Of a DNA stretch of 64,000 bases, positions 20,891 through 29,901 are shown in pieces (the stretch's first letter is position 1; every line of letters begins with the position of its first letter). The position numbers were made by a program, and so were the translations under genes. The notes under the pieces are model-generated. The model did not search any database. It was not told the DNA's origin and saw nothing but the letters and a program-made list of their open reading frames with translations. The stretch is taken from NCBI GenBank assembly GCA_018136815.1, contig CM030933.1, forward strand, positions 1,178,001 through 1,242,000. The letters run 5' to 3'. This DNA comes from Isochrysis galbana. Its lineage: Eukaryota > Haptophyta > Isochrysidales > Isochrysidaceae.

Positions 20891-22200
20891 AGTCGAGCGG
20901 AGCCGGAGGGCTCTGGGCCACTCCGTCGCGAGCGGCACCGGCGGTTAGCGCGGCGCCTTGGCCCTCCTCCCCGCCGGGAGTCGGGTGAATGAAATTCTGG
21001 ATGGGGTCGGGCATCCCCATTTGGGTGTCTGGACTGGGAACGAACGGCGAACGAAGGGCTGTGGGGCGGTGAGGTGCTCCTAGCGGCCCTAGTGTGTTGG
21101 ATAGTAAGAGATTGTTAGACCTACAAAGAACTCTTCCCTCAGGGAGGGAGCCGAGGCTGCTTGAGTGCAGCGACGCAGCGAACAACGACGGACAACGGAG
21201 CTGAGAACAACAGGTTACACCGACTCACGAACACACCGGAATCATTCACCCAAACCAAGCAACTTATCAAGCAACCGCGACCCCAAATCACCGATAACTC
21301 AAACACGTCGCGAGAGACGGAGAGAGAGAGCGAGAGAGAGAGAGAGACTCCACAGCGACGGCCGGAGCGTGTCTCCGTTGTAACTTCCCACGTAGCGGAG
21401 AGTCCGAAGGGGAGCGTCCTGTCGCGCGACCACGGCGATCACTTTGGATACAGATCGCGACGAGATATCTTCACGACCGAATAAATCTTGCCGTTGAGCG
21501 TGAACCTTCTAGACGCTTCTAACGAACAACCCTGAGTAGCAACCAAGGGGAAGAAACACCAAAGGGGCCAAGGCTTGCATGTAACTTGCATCAAGGGGAA
21601 AGATTCCCTCACCTAGGAAGCGAACCTACACCGGTCTCCAAGGGGAGATGGCAAATTAAACCTCAAATCTCTCGAGCGGATAGAGCAACCGACTCGCTCG
21701 CCAAAAACCTTGACCGAGAAGAAAGAAGCTAGGACCTACAAGCCAAGGGTAGCGGACCTAGGGAATGTGAGAGGAAATTTCCGAACGCCAACGCCAAACG
21801 CCGAACGCGGGAAGGCAACGAAACCCTAACCAGGCCAAGCAGAACCTACGAAGAACAGGCCTGGACGACAACGAAAGTGAGCAGGTCCCAAGAAAGAACC
21901 GGAACCCAACAAGAAACGACAAGCCTTGCAAGAAGCTAAACAAGCCTTCACAAGGTAACCTGAGAGCCTGAGACAAGCGCGCAGCGAGTGACAGGCGACC
22001 TGGCTCCTTTGGGTCAAGATTACCCGAAAGGAGGAAACCTGGAATCTAGACCTGACAAACAGGCTAGAAGGAACGAAACGAGAACTCGAATTCTAGGTCG
22101 CTAGGGACGAACCCTACCAACCTAGATGTACCTGAGCTTCACCGTGTGGCCGCACGGCGAAGGACCTGGAAACAAGAGCCTGGAAATCGCATCATCTAAG
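20891..22200. other. Repeat-derived region, no gene
   Basis: Contains a GAGAGA tract near 21320-21345 and poor frames only. CACCGTGTGGCCGCACGGCG near 22139-22158 recurs in reverse at 58900-58920, together with flanking CTAGATGTRCCTGARCTT, so part of this stretch is another dispersed repeat. Confidence 0.5.
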
Positions 22201-22212
22201 ATGAATGCGACA

Positions 22213-22315
22213 GCATGCCAGGAGGATGGGTGGTTCCTCCCCCACGGCAGGGGAGGAGTGGAGAGAGGGGGGGGCTCGTGCCCCCCCATGGGCGAACCAA
22301 GTATAAACTTAGTTG
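22213..22315 (-). mobile_element. 5' end of the interspersed retroposon (minus strand)
   Basis: Reverse complement of the first 100 bases of 5709-5810, ending with the palindromic terminus GAACCAAGTATAAACTTAG. Only this end is present. Confidence 0.7.
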
Positions 22316-22329
22316 AATACTCCGTTTCA

Positions 22330-22575
22330 AAATACGTCTATCGCTCCCGCGGCGGGCGCCGCGGTTCTTTACCGGTAGAGCCCCAGAGCGTGTGCAAGGG
22401 AGGGGCAAGGGGGGAGGAGAATCGCACCATTTTCTGGCGAAGATTTTCGTGGCGGCAGGTGGCCCCCCTGGGAGTTTTGTTGTGGGCTTTGGAAAATGGT
22501 CAAAAACTGTCACCCCCCCCATATTAGTACTTAAAATGCCCTGTTTGACCGCCCTAGAAATATGCACTATGCACA
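22330..22575 (+). repeat. Interspersed repeat, copy 2 (partner at 8965-9175)
   Basis: Same block order as the copy at 9 kb, with CGCACCATTTTCTGG, GGCAGGTGGCCCCCCTGG, ATGGTCAAAAACTG, a C run and TTTGACCGCCCTAG. Confidence 0.55.
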
Positions 22576-22830
22576 CAAATTATACCAGATACCAGGGCCT
22601 GACTGGTGCCCTCCGCACCCCGCATAGTGAGTGATCGGGGTGTTAGATCCATTCGGACTCTAAGTGTTCACCTAGTAAGCGAGTAGCCAAAAATCTTCAG
22701 ATGGATTTAAAATTGAAACACTCCGGCAGTAAAATTTTGTGGAGGCCAATGGAACGACATTGACTACTCCTGGAATCCTCACACAAAATGGACACGCTCG
22801 ACAGTAGCGAGTGACATGCGAAAAATGACC

Positions 22831-23643
22831 CTAGCATAGCATAGCACACATTTGTTTTCTATGCCGAACCTCAAACGAGAACGACGTTTCCATTCCACAT
22901 CTGGAAGGCATGCAAGCCGCAAGACCTGGTTTAACCTCACGAGGCAATGGCGTCAAGTGGTGGTAGATGGAGACCGTCATTGATCTCAGCCAAGCTAATG
23001 TTTGCAGATGAAGGCGGAGCAGCGCGAGTGAGAGCAAGAGATGCAGCTGAGGCATCGGCAGGGGGTATTCCAACTGCGGGGAATCGGTCCAGCACAACGC
23101 TGCGGGTTGAAGACCGTAAGGCCGTTGCCCCAGCTGCTCCTCTTGATCGTCACTCATCAGTCCGGCGTCTATCAGACGCCGGCGCAACTCCGCATTCTCT
23201 GTCTGCAATCTCTCAACTTGAGCCTGCAATGACTCCAGGTGCTCCTTCTTCCGCGCACGAGACGTTGCCGCCGCTCGTCGATTTCGCGCCATTCGTTGGG
23301 CTTTCCGTGCAGCATCTTCAGCAGTAGGGTTCATCTTATTCGCAGCTTCGTCACTCGATCGCTTCCGCGGATTGCGCCGAGTCGTCTTGGTATATGTGGT
23401 GGTGTTCATGAGTGCAGCCTCGAGCGCGCTCTGTCCGTTCTCCTCTGAATCGGCAAAGTCCATGTGTAAGCCATCAAAATCAGCATTGCCGAAGATGGAG
23501 ATGTCTTCAGTAGTTGTGCTGTGCGGAGACGATGGCGACTCGAGCAAGGATGGTTCCTTCAGCCCCGGGATACCGGGCAGATCATCCATGAGCGACATTA
23601 GTTCGCTGATCTCGAGCGCTGGTATGGGCTCAACCTCCACCAT
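22831..23643 (-). CDS. bZIP transcription factor with candidate IRE1-type switch
   Basis: Read without splicing the gene encodes 270 residues. Residues 1-80 are acidic with SELMSLMDDLPG, a plausible activation region. A basic stretch (88-105) precedes the bZIP: RKAQRMARNRRAAATSRARK with invariant N121 and R129, then leucines at 139, 146 and 153 with L136 and V143. The basic region resembles the XBP1/HAC1/HY5 group. The unspliced tail (181-270) has a hydrophobic run QLHLLLSLALLRLHLQTLAW (199-218). Excision of the 26-nt candidate intron 23077-23102 would shift the frame and give a 226-residue protein ending at 22937, with tail residues such as NISLAEINDGLHLPPLDAIA and no hydrophobic segment. 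No ordinary GT-AG intron is needed. The closest known behaviour is that of XBP1 and plant bZIP60 in the unfolded protein response. Confidence 0.85.
   Translation of the reverse strand: MVEVEPIPALEISELMSLMDDLPGIPGLKEPSLLESPSSPHSTTTEDISIFGNADFDGLHMDFADSEENGQSALEAALMNTTTYTKTTRRNPRKRSSDEAANKMNPTAEDAARKAQRMARNRRAAATSRARKKEHLESLQAQVERLQTENAELRRRLIDAGLMSDDQEEQLGQRPYGLQPAALCWTDSPQLEYPLPMPQLHLLLSLALLRLHLQTLAWLRSMTVSIYHHLTPLPREVKPGLAACMPSRCGMETSFSFEVRHRKQMCAMLC
23067..23116 (-). promoter_or_regulatory. Twin hairpin: candidate IRE1-type 26-nt intron
   Basis: On the sense (minus) strand two hairpins abut. Hairpin 1 (23116-23085): outer stem CGGUC/GACCG, internal loop UU/UGCUG, inner stem CAAC/GUUG, 7-nt loop CCGCAGC. 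Hairpin 2 (23084-23067): stem AUUCC/GGAAU, loop CCGCAGUU. Cleavage after the G in each CCG|CAG would free bases 23102-23077, exactly 26 nt. From established knowledge, XBP1 mRNA loses 26 nt and its 5' loop is CCGCAGC; the general IRE1 rule is CNG|CNGN in a 7-nt loop. The second loop has one extra U. Ligation gives a shifted frame ending with TGA at 22937-22939. Confidence 0.75.
23157..23184 (-). other. Perfect short hairpin in the bZIP coding sequence
   Basis: The sequence CCGGCGTCT-ATC-AGACGCCGG forms a 9-bp stem with a 3-base loop about 50 bases upstream of the twin hairpin. It encodes residues just after the leucine zipper (RRLIDAG). It may simply reflect codon choice, or may help expose the downstream hairpins. 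Confidence 0.5.
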
Positions 23644-24539
23644 GAAGCCTGCTGAAGCGAACGGCAGTGGGGAGGAGCACGTGAAACATGGTGCAAGCAG
23701 GGGAGGCCTGCAAGATGTGCGAGAAGGGCAACAAGAAGGTCGGGGGAGTGGAGGGTGGCAAGCAAGTCGATGCCGTTAGGCCTGTGCGACGAGCCGGTGC
23801 AACGCTGGCGGTCGGCACCATCCCACCTGTGATGAGGGGGGGCGGTGGCGTCTGGCCCCCGGATTCCCTCTCCCCGTGCCTGCTCGGGACCGCGACGCGT
23901 CGAAAGGCGGCAAGGGCGTGCGCGGGGGGGAAACTTTTGGCCGCGCGAAAGATCCGCCTTGTTCTTCTCTCGTCTCGGTCTCCCCGGCTTCCAGACAACT
24001 CCACGAGGAAACTTCGAGCGTTCTAACCGTCGTGACTACAAAAGAAACTGCTCGCTCCATCCTCCTGCGTCGCACCCCATCTCGAAGGGGCCGGGGGTCG
24101 AGGGCCCCAAAATCGTAAAATCCTTGCGGGGGGATAGCGACCCAACGCTCGCCGTACAGAGGCTAAATAAAAAGGAAGGACTTCCCTCGCCGGCCGGCCC
24201 GAAGCACCTTCTCCGAGGTCGTCGGGCCAGTCTCCCTCGCAACTATCGTTAAAACGATAGGGTCATGGATTGAGCGCGCGACGCTCCCCTCTCCCTCCCC
24301 TGCAGTACTGGGCGGTTAAACAGGGTTTTTATTAGGGGGTAAAAATATCACCTCAGAGTGGTGAGGAAAATTATTTGAGGAGTTTTTCAGCAGTCAGTAG
24401 AAGGTTCTCACTATCACTACACGGTCCGACGATCCTACCTCCTACCGCCCAGTGACAACATCAATATCAATATGTGACGCGATACCTGGCACCTGGCACC
24501 TGGCGTCAATTTTGTTTTTACTGTAACTTGGTGATTATC
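23644..24539. other. Upstream of the bZIP gene; no gene seen
   Basis: Bases 23644-24250 are GC-rich with overlapping but unconvincing frames on both strands. This is the likely promoter and 5' leader of the bZIP gene. Bases 24250-24540 are unique and contain CACCTGGCACCTGGC direct repeats near 24485. Confidence 0.45.
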
Positions 24540-26660
24540 TCACGTTAGAGACTCACCCGAGGGGACCTCCCGAGCCGCCATCACCTGGTATTCGAGTGGG
24601 GCACTAGCGGAATCGGAATAGGCTTTGCGGTGGCGCCCATAGTGGCGCAGCCACTGCGCAAGAATGTCCGGTTCATCGGACAGGGCTGGGTCCGCGGGAG
24701 GAGCGGCGTGACGTTTAGCATGACGTCGACTCTCCCGGCTCCTGTGATGGCCTGGTTTAGACTTAGAGGCGGGGGGACGGAGAGATCGGCGAGAGTTAGA
24801 ATGTAATCCTTCGGGGGTTCGGGGGCCATCATAGACGGCCGTCCCTCCCAAGTATTATAGCTTTTGCCTGCGGTGGTATAGTTGCCACCCTTGGCGCGGC
24901 GAGGCTTGCGGCGCGAGTCCGTAGACTCGGATGACCCATCGGACTCCGAGTCGCTGGTCGGCGAAGAGTTAGATGAACGCGGGCTGGAGACCGGAGACGA
25001 AGACGAGGAAGACGAAGAGGTAGGAGAACTGTAGCGGCGGCGGCGGCGGTCCTTCTTCTTGTCCTTATAAGCCTTCTTAGATTTCGATGAGGAGCGAGGG
25101 AGCGGCGGTGGCGGAGGCAAAACCATTGCACCGCCATCTTCGGATGGAGGCGGAGGCGGGCTAGCTGCCTGGACTGGTGTATGTAGGAGGGAGTCGGCCC
25201 CGTTCAATCGCGCTGGTGACCACGGCAAGCTGCTGAGAGAATTGTGCGGCCATGGCCTGCATGAGCTCGATATAACGCAGCTCGACGGGGTTGAGCCCCG
25301 GTGAAGCCGAAGAAGTTGGCGGCGGGACCGTAGCAGACGGTGGAGAAGGAGAGAGATGAAGAAGGGAGTCGGGCAGCAGGCCCGGGGCCTCTCCACAACG
25401 AGACGGCTGGCTTGGCGCGACCGAGGTGACCGAGAGGCGTTCGAGCGAGGTGTTATAGGGCTCGTAGGCTGCCTCCGAGTCCGATGGTAATGGTGGTGGT
25501 GCCTCGAGGCACGCGCTAGAAGAGGGGAGGAATCCTTCCAGAGGATTATCCTCACCCTGGTCCCTGGTGAGACTCGGGCTTGGACCTGTCTCCCATGGGC
25601 TCCGGCGGCGAAGGCGGAGATGATGGTGGGGGGACCGCAGAGAGATCAGGAGGAGAGGAAAGGGAGGGCATCGCCTCCCACTGCGAGGGTGGTGGTGGAT
25701 GTCCGTCCGGAGAGGAGAAAGGGGCAGGGCAGGCATGATGCCCGACTCTGCAGAAGTGGGGGAGACCCCCATTGAGACGTCCAGCGCGGGACGCACCGAA
25801 TGAGATTCTACACCTGACGAATTGGCGTGGCCCATAGGGCCTGAGGGCAATGAGGAAGGGACAAAGCCGGCGGCAGGCGCGGTGAGGGAGACCACTTCAG
25901 AGGTGCTGACGGGCTGAAGCCCGTCAGCAGAGGAAGGCGGGCAGGCGGGCTTGAGCGAGGGCGAGGACGGCGGCGAGAGCGACATCGAGCGAGCGGCGAG
26001 AGGCGAGGGTGAGTGTGAGGAGGGCTGTGATGGCAGGGGCTGGCGAGGAGAGGCGAGGCTGTAGGGTATGAGTGTTACGAGAGCGAGAGCGACGAGAGCG
26101 AGAACGACGGATGACGACTGACGACAGGACGACGGACAACGACACCCAGGAAAACACTCCGACTCTCGCCCCACGACTTTCTCACATAACTCGACTGAAA
26201 TCAAACCCAAACACTCCGGCCAGACGACGACGGACGACGATCAGAAGGCGATCTGTCGGCGATCCCGTCTGGAAGGGGAATCGCACCATAACGGAAACGA
26301 GAGGCAATCTTGCTACGCAGGATTCCAAAAGACTTACCGAATAAGACGAGAGGAGTGCGATGTGCCTAAGGGGAAGATGCGATGAGATTGCAAATTAAAC
26401 CTGATTGCCCCCAGAAGCAGATAAAGAAGCGCAGGGAAGATAGCAAATTATACCTATTTGCGAGGCGCCTGGGAGGAAGAAAGGTGAGGAAACTTCCCTT
26501 CTCTTTCGAGAGAAAGAGAGAGAGCGCTCCATCCATGCATCCAAGCGAAGCTTTTTTTGACCGAGAACGAGAACGAGAGAATTATAACGATAAATGCCAA
26601 ACGACGAAGAGAAGAGCGAAGCCTAACGAGTGTCGATTCGCGAATGCGCCACGGAGGGGG
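24540..26660 (-). mobile_element. LTR-type retrotransposon fragment with gag-like ORFs (copy B)
   Basis: Reading leftwards from 26660: leader with GAGAGA and GGCGCC, AGCAAATTATACC, a CGACGACGG-rich stretch, then gag-like frames. Copies A (20.0 kb), C (48.7 kb) and D (59.1 kb) carry parts of the same leader. The element stops at about 24540 before any protease, reverse transcriptase or integrase, so it is truncated. Confidence 0.65.
24581..25984 (-). pseudogene. Gag-like polyprotein of the retrotransposon, frameshifted
   Basis: One frame starts MSLSPPSSPSLKPACPPSS (ATG near 25984) and runs through Ser/Pro-rich sequence to a helical stretch LNPVELRYIELMQAMAAQFS near 25270, ending at 25161. A second frame continues with a basic, Ser-rich segment (KSKKAYKDKKKDRRRRRYSS) and ends near 24581 with ILTLADLSVPPPLSLNQAI. 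Order and composition suit a retrotransposon Gag, with no zinc knuckle visible. The frame change near 25160-25200 may be decay or a programmed shift. Confidence 0.45.
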
Positions 26661-27427
26661 GCCGAATACTTTTCCGCACGTGGTCTTCGGAGGCTTGAAA
26701 TTGGCCATTTAAATTTCGTAGGAGGACCCCCCCCCCCTCTTTTTGCTGATCTCTCATACTAGAACCTATTGGGAACTTATTTAGGCCTCCGTGCTCTGTT
26801 TGCCCGTTACCGGTTTTGCCTCCGCACCCCCCCGTGATTGACCGGGTCTATGGTCTATTGTCTATTGCTATCTAGTATCTAGGAGGCGCGGGAGCTTGAC
26901 AACCGGCATTGAAACGTGGAGGATCAGGGCTCGTTCTCGCGTCTCGCGTTTCCGCTCCGGAGTTTTGTTTTTAATTTCATTTTTGACTTTGCAGTCTAGG
27001 CACTGACATCAGTATATCAGCTCCTCGGGAGCTGATACTCTAATACGGATGTATCCGTACTAGTACTGACATCAGACTTCAATATTGACAGCCCAACTAG
27101 GGCAAGGACGAGCAAGCACCCCCCCCCTATGACCCCTACTCTAAGAGTATGTTGGGAGAGAAGGGGTGTGAGTAAGGGATAAAGGCGTTGGCTGCGGGAC
27201 CCCTCTCGTGGGAAGTTCCCTAGTAGCCGTAGCGGACACCTTCAAGAATTTTTACCACATCGTATCCACCGTTCACGCCGATGCTGTTGCAGACGATGAT
27301 GCTCGGAAGCAAAAGGAAACGCCTCCATATCCATCATATAGGCAACTGACATTCATCGCATTGGATTACTGCCTAGTGAAAGTTTATAGTACACCAATGT
27401 ATCCAGTCGTCGCGTCAATTGAAGCAA
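26661..27427. other. Intergenic, with a hairpin pair
   Basis: Includes short C runs near 26726 and 27119 and a small palindromic structure at 27003-27075. The plus-strand frame at 27208-27597 is a shadow of the Rit1 gene on the other strand plus its 3' flank. Confidence 0.5.
27003..27075. repeat. Two hairpins between 10-bp direct repeats
   Basis: CTGACATCAG occurs at 27003-27012 and 27066-27075. Between them lie ATCAGCTCC-TCG-GGAGCTGAT (27016-27036) and TACGGAT-GT-ATCCGTA (27044-27059). This may be a tiny foldback insertion with its target duplication. Confidence 0.6.
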
Positions 27428-29305
27428 CTATTGCTCCTTCCGTTTTCCAACCGGGGTCGAAAAATCGAGGCAGAGCCAGCCGCACTGCGGTGCAACAAAG
27501 AAGTTTGATAGCTCCTTCTGCATCCGCCGTTGGATGCGCGCTGCAGGGTAGTCTGCCTGGAGGAAAGCGACGCGCGTCCGAACGTCGGCCTTGCTAAAGA
27601 GGCTGCGATTCCCACTAGGTGGTAGAGATTCCAAGCGCTTTCCGTCAGCAGAGAACAACGCGAGCAATATCCCGACAACCACGGTAGGCGCGCGATCGTC
27701 TCCGCGGTCGCAAAAGACGAGGACCCTCTCGCCTTTTTGTAATCGCTCGTGTGCAAACCGTATTGCCTCAGGTAGCACGTTTACTTGCCAGTGGTTCCTA
27801 CGCGGTTGTGCTCGCTTGCCGTCGCGAATAGGCAAGTGGCAGTAGGCCCCCGAGAAATGTGACCAAGGGCAGTTGGTTCCATCACCATCAAACTCCACGG
27901 GTTCGCTGATAGGGGACAATGTTGTAAGTTCCGAGGCATCAGCATGGGCGCGCTCACACCTGCTTGCAGCAACGGCTTCCTCACCTCCGATATCCATCGA
28001 GCTGTCACTCTCTGCGTCCACAGGAGACCCCACATTCAGAAATGCCATGTTCGGCTGATCTACCATTCCAGCTGCTGCCTCCTTGTCTCCAAGCAACAGC
28101 CCACTATCCCAAAGTTGCACCACACGAGAAGCCAAGTCAGGGAAAGCGCTGTGACCAGCGACGCCGTCGGCAGCTTCTGCCTCACAAAGCGCATCGCAGC
28201 ATTCAATCTCAACCTTTTCACCATCGCCTGAGGTCCGCGATAGATGTTGAGGCGCACTAGGACAACCAAAAGGAGCATTGGTTGCCGTCATCCCGGGTTC
28301 GCCCTGCTGAAAAGCTTCCAGCTCCTCCTCGGCCTCCTCGTGAGAGAAGAATTCCGCGATCCGAAGCACCCGATCAGCACAGCGCCACCATTGTTGGGCG
28401 CGCAGCTTGCGCGCCCAGTTCTCCTCATCATCTCCCGCACCTTGAATGTAGGTCCAAGAATGTGTCTCCCGCGCTGTCTCGGCGTCAATCACCCGAGATG
28501 CGGAAAGGCACACAATCCAGCACGCTTTGCCATCTAGTGGTGGAGCAACAAGCGGCTCGCCTGCTGCAAGCCAGAATGGCACAAGAGGGGCTGGCAAAGT
28601 TTGCACCAGACGATCTACAATGGGCAACAGAGCGGGACTGCTGAACGCCGACACAGCATGCTCCACGAGCTTCTCTATTTGCGACACCTCCGAGGGAGGT
28701 ATCCAGCACGGTAGCCTCAACGAGCTATCCCAGTGGTCTTCCCAAGGATTGCTGGACGCGCCTCTGTGAGCCTCAGTGGATGGGCCGCAGGCATTGCTAT
28801 TCTTGCCCACATCCTCACTAACATTTGTGGCTGAATTATTGCGCAAGTGTGCACGTCGACAGGCGACTGCCTTGTTGACCACACAACACCAGATTGGGAT
28901 TGTCTTTGTGAGGGCATCTGGAAAGCGTTTTCCTGAGCGCGTGGCGTCGACGACCAAGGCCATCCCGTGTTTTGCGGCGGCTAGAGCAACGTTGAGGTTG
29001 ATTCGTGAGAGCGAGAATCCCCAGTGACCCACATGGCCATCGGTGGACTTAAAGTAGCAATGGCCAGATGAAATGTCGGGTTGCACATACCACACGCCGC
29101 AGCGCAGGTTGGCAAAGGCGGGTGGCTTGCCGAGGAAGGCATGCACCTCCTTGACATATGCCGCGTCGAGGCTGATGGAGCGCAGGTGGCTCAGCCGGTC
29201 TCGGCGCAGCTGCTGCTTGAGACGGCGTGTCACCTTCCATGTGGTGTGGCCGAGCGCCGCATCGCGCTCAAGCTCATCGAGTTCCTCTTGCTGGTGCGCC
29301 CACAT
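27428..29305 (-). CDS. RIT1: Rit1-type initiator tRNA ribosylphosphate transferase
   Basis: An intronless frame of 625 residues from the ATG at 29305. The N-terminal two thirds match Rit1, which adds 2'-O-ribosyl phosphate to A64 of initiator tRNA-Met and keeps it out of elongation: SHLRSISLDAAYVKEVHAFL, GVWYVQPDISSGHCYFKSTD, HVGHWGFSLSRINLNVALAA, ATRSGKRFPDALTKTIPIWC. The last quarter matches the dual-specificity-phosphatase-like C-terminal domain: YCHLPIRDGKRAQPRRNHW, VLVFCDRGDDRAPTVVVG and VRTRVAFLQADYPAARIQRR. The phosphatase-like loop keeps a C-x5-R spacing (CDRGDDR). Known Rit1 proteins are 450-550 residues, so this one is long, mainly from an acidic insert around residues 330-460. Transcribed away from the PDZ-like gene, about 0.6 kb apart. 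Confidence 0.9.
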   Translation of the reverse strand: MWAHQQEELDELERDAALGHTTWKVTRRLKQQLRRDRLSHLRSISLDAAYVKEVHAFLGKPPAFANLRCGVWYVQPDISSGHCYFKSTDGHVGHWGFSLSRINLNVALAAAKHGMALVVDATRSGKRFPDALTKTIPIWCCVVNKAVACRRAHLRNNSATNVSEDVGKNSNACGPSTEAHRGASSNPWEDHWDSSLRLPCWIPPSEVSQIEKLVEHAVSAFSSPALLPIVDRLVQTLPAPLVPFWLAAGEPLVAPPLDGKACWIVCLSASRVIDAETARETHSWTYIQGAGDDEENWARKLRAQQWWRCADRVLRIAEFFSHEEAEEELEAFQQGEPGMTATNAPFGCPSAPQHLSRTSGDGEKVEIECCDALCEAEAADGVAGHSAFPDLASRVVQLWDSGLLLGDKEAAAGMVDQPNMAFLNVGSPVDAESDSSMDIGGEEAVAASRCERAHADASELTTLSPISEPVEFDGDGTNCPWSHFSGAYCHLPIRDGKRAQPRRNHWQVNVLPEAIRFAHERLQKGERVLVFCDRGDDRAPTVVVGILLALFSADGKRLESLPPSGNRSLFSKADVRTRVAFLQADYPAARIQRRMQKELSNFFVAPQCGWLCLDFSTPVGKRKEQ

Positions 29306-29339
29306 GGCGTGCGCCCCGGGATACGGAGGCAGTCGCTGC

Positions 29340-29530
29340 TCGGATGACTCCACCCGCGCCAACTCCTTCACTCCCTTCCTACCTCCCACCCTCTATCTCT
29401 CTCGCTCTCGCTCGCTCTCTCCCTCTACCCCTCTCGTTCTCGCTCTCCCCTCCCTCCCTCCGCCCGCCTTCCCTCCCTCTCTCCCCCTCTCTCCCCCTGC
29501 TGGCCAGCCTCCCGCTCTCTCTACCTACCT
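29340..29530 (+). repeat. CT-rich tract at the Rit1 start
   Basis: Mostly C and T, with CTCTCTC and CCCTCCCTCC units, just upstream of the Rit1 ATG. A GA-rich tract at 29815-29885 mirrors it in front of the divergent PDZ-like gene. Possible shared promoter elements. Confidence 0.7.
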
Positions 29531-29735
29531 CGTAGCTGTCGCCATCGCGCGAGAGCGCCTGATGAGAGAGAGGCGGTGTCGGAGTTTTCAGGTTGTGTGG
29601 GTTTTCACATTATGGATACCACTTATTACAAAACCCATCGGTGCGCAAGCCCCCGACTCCCGACTCCCAACAGGTGCTCTTCTAGAGTACTCCTAGAGTA
29701 CTCCTACAGGGGAAGACAACCTAGAGCCCTAGACT

Positions 29736-29757
29736 AGCTCTACTCTAGAGTAGAGCT
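29736..29757. repeat. 22-bp perfect palindrome
   Basis: AGCTCTACTCT followed at once by its reverse complement, in a 90-base stretch made of TCTAGAGTACTC variants (29685-29785). It lies between two divergent gene starts. Confidence 0.8.
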
Positions 29758-29901
29758 CTAGAGTACTCTTAGGAGTAGAGAAGTTGCCGCTGCACCAGGA
29801 AAAAAACACTGAGGAGCAAAGAGAGAATAGACGGGGAAGAAGAGAAAGGAGAGAGAGAGTGCGGGGAAAGAGAGAGAGAGTCCGGCCTCTCCTCCCCTCC
29901 G

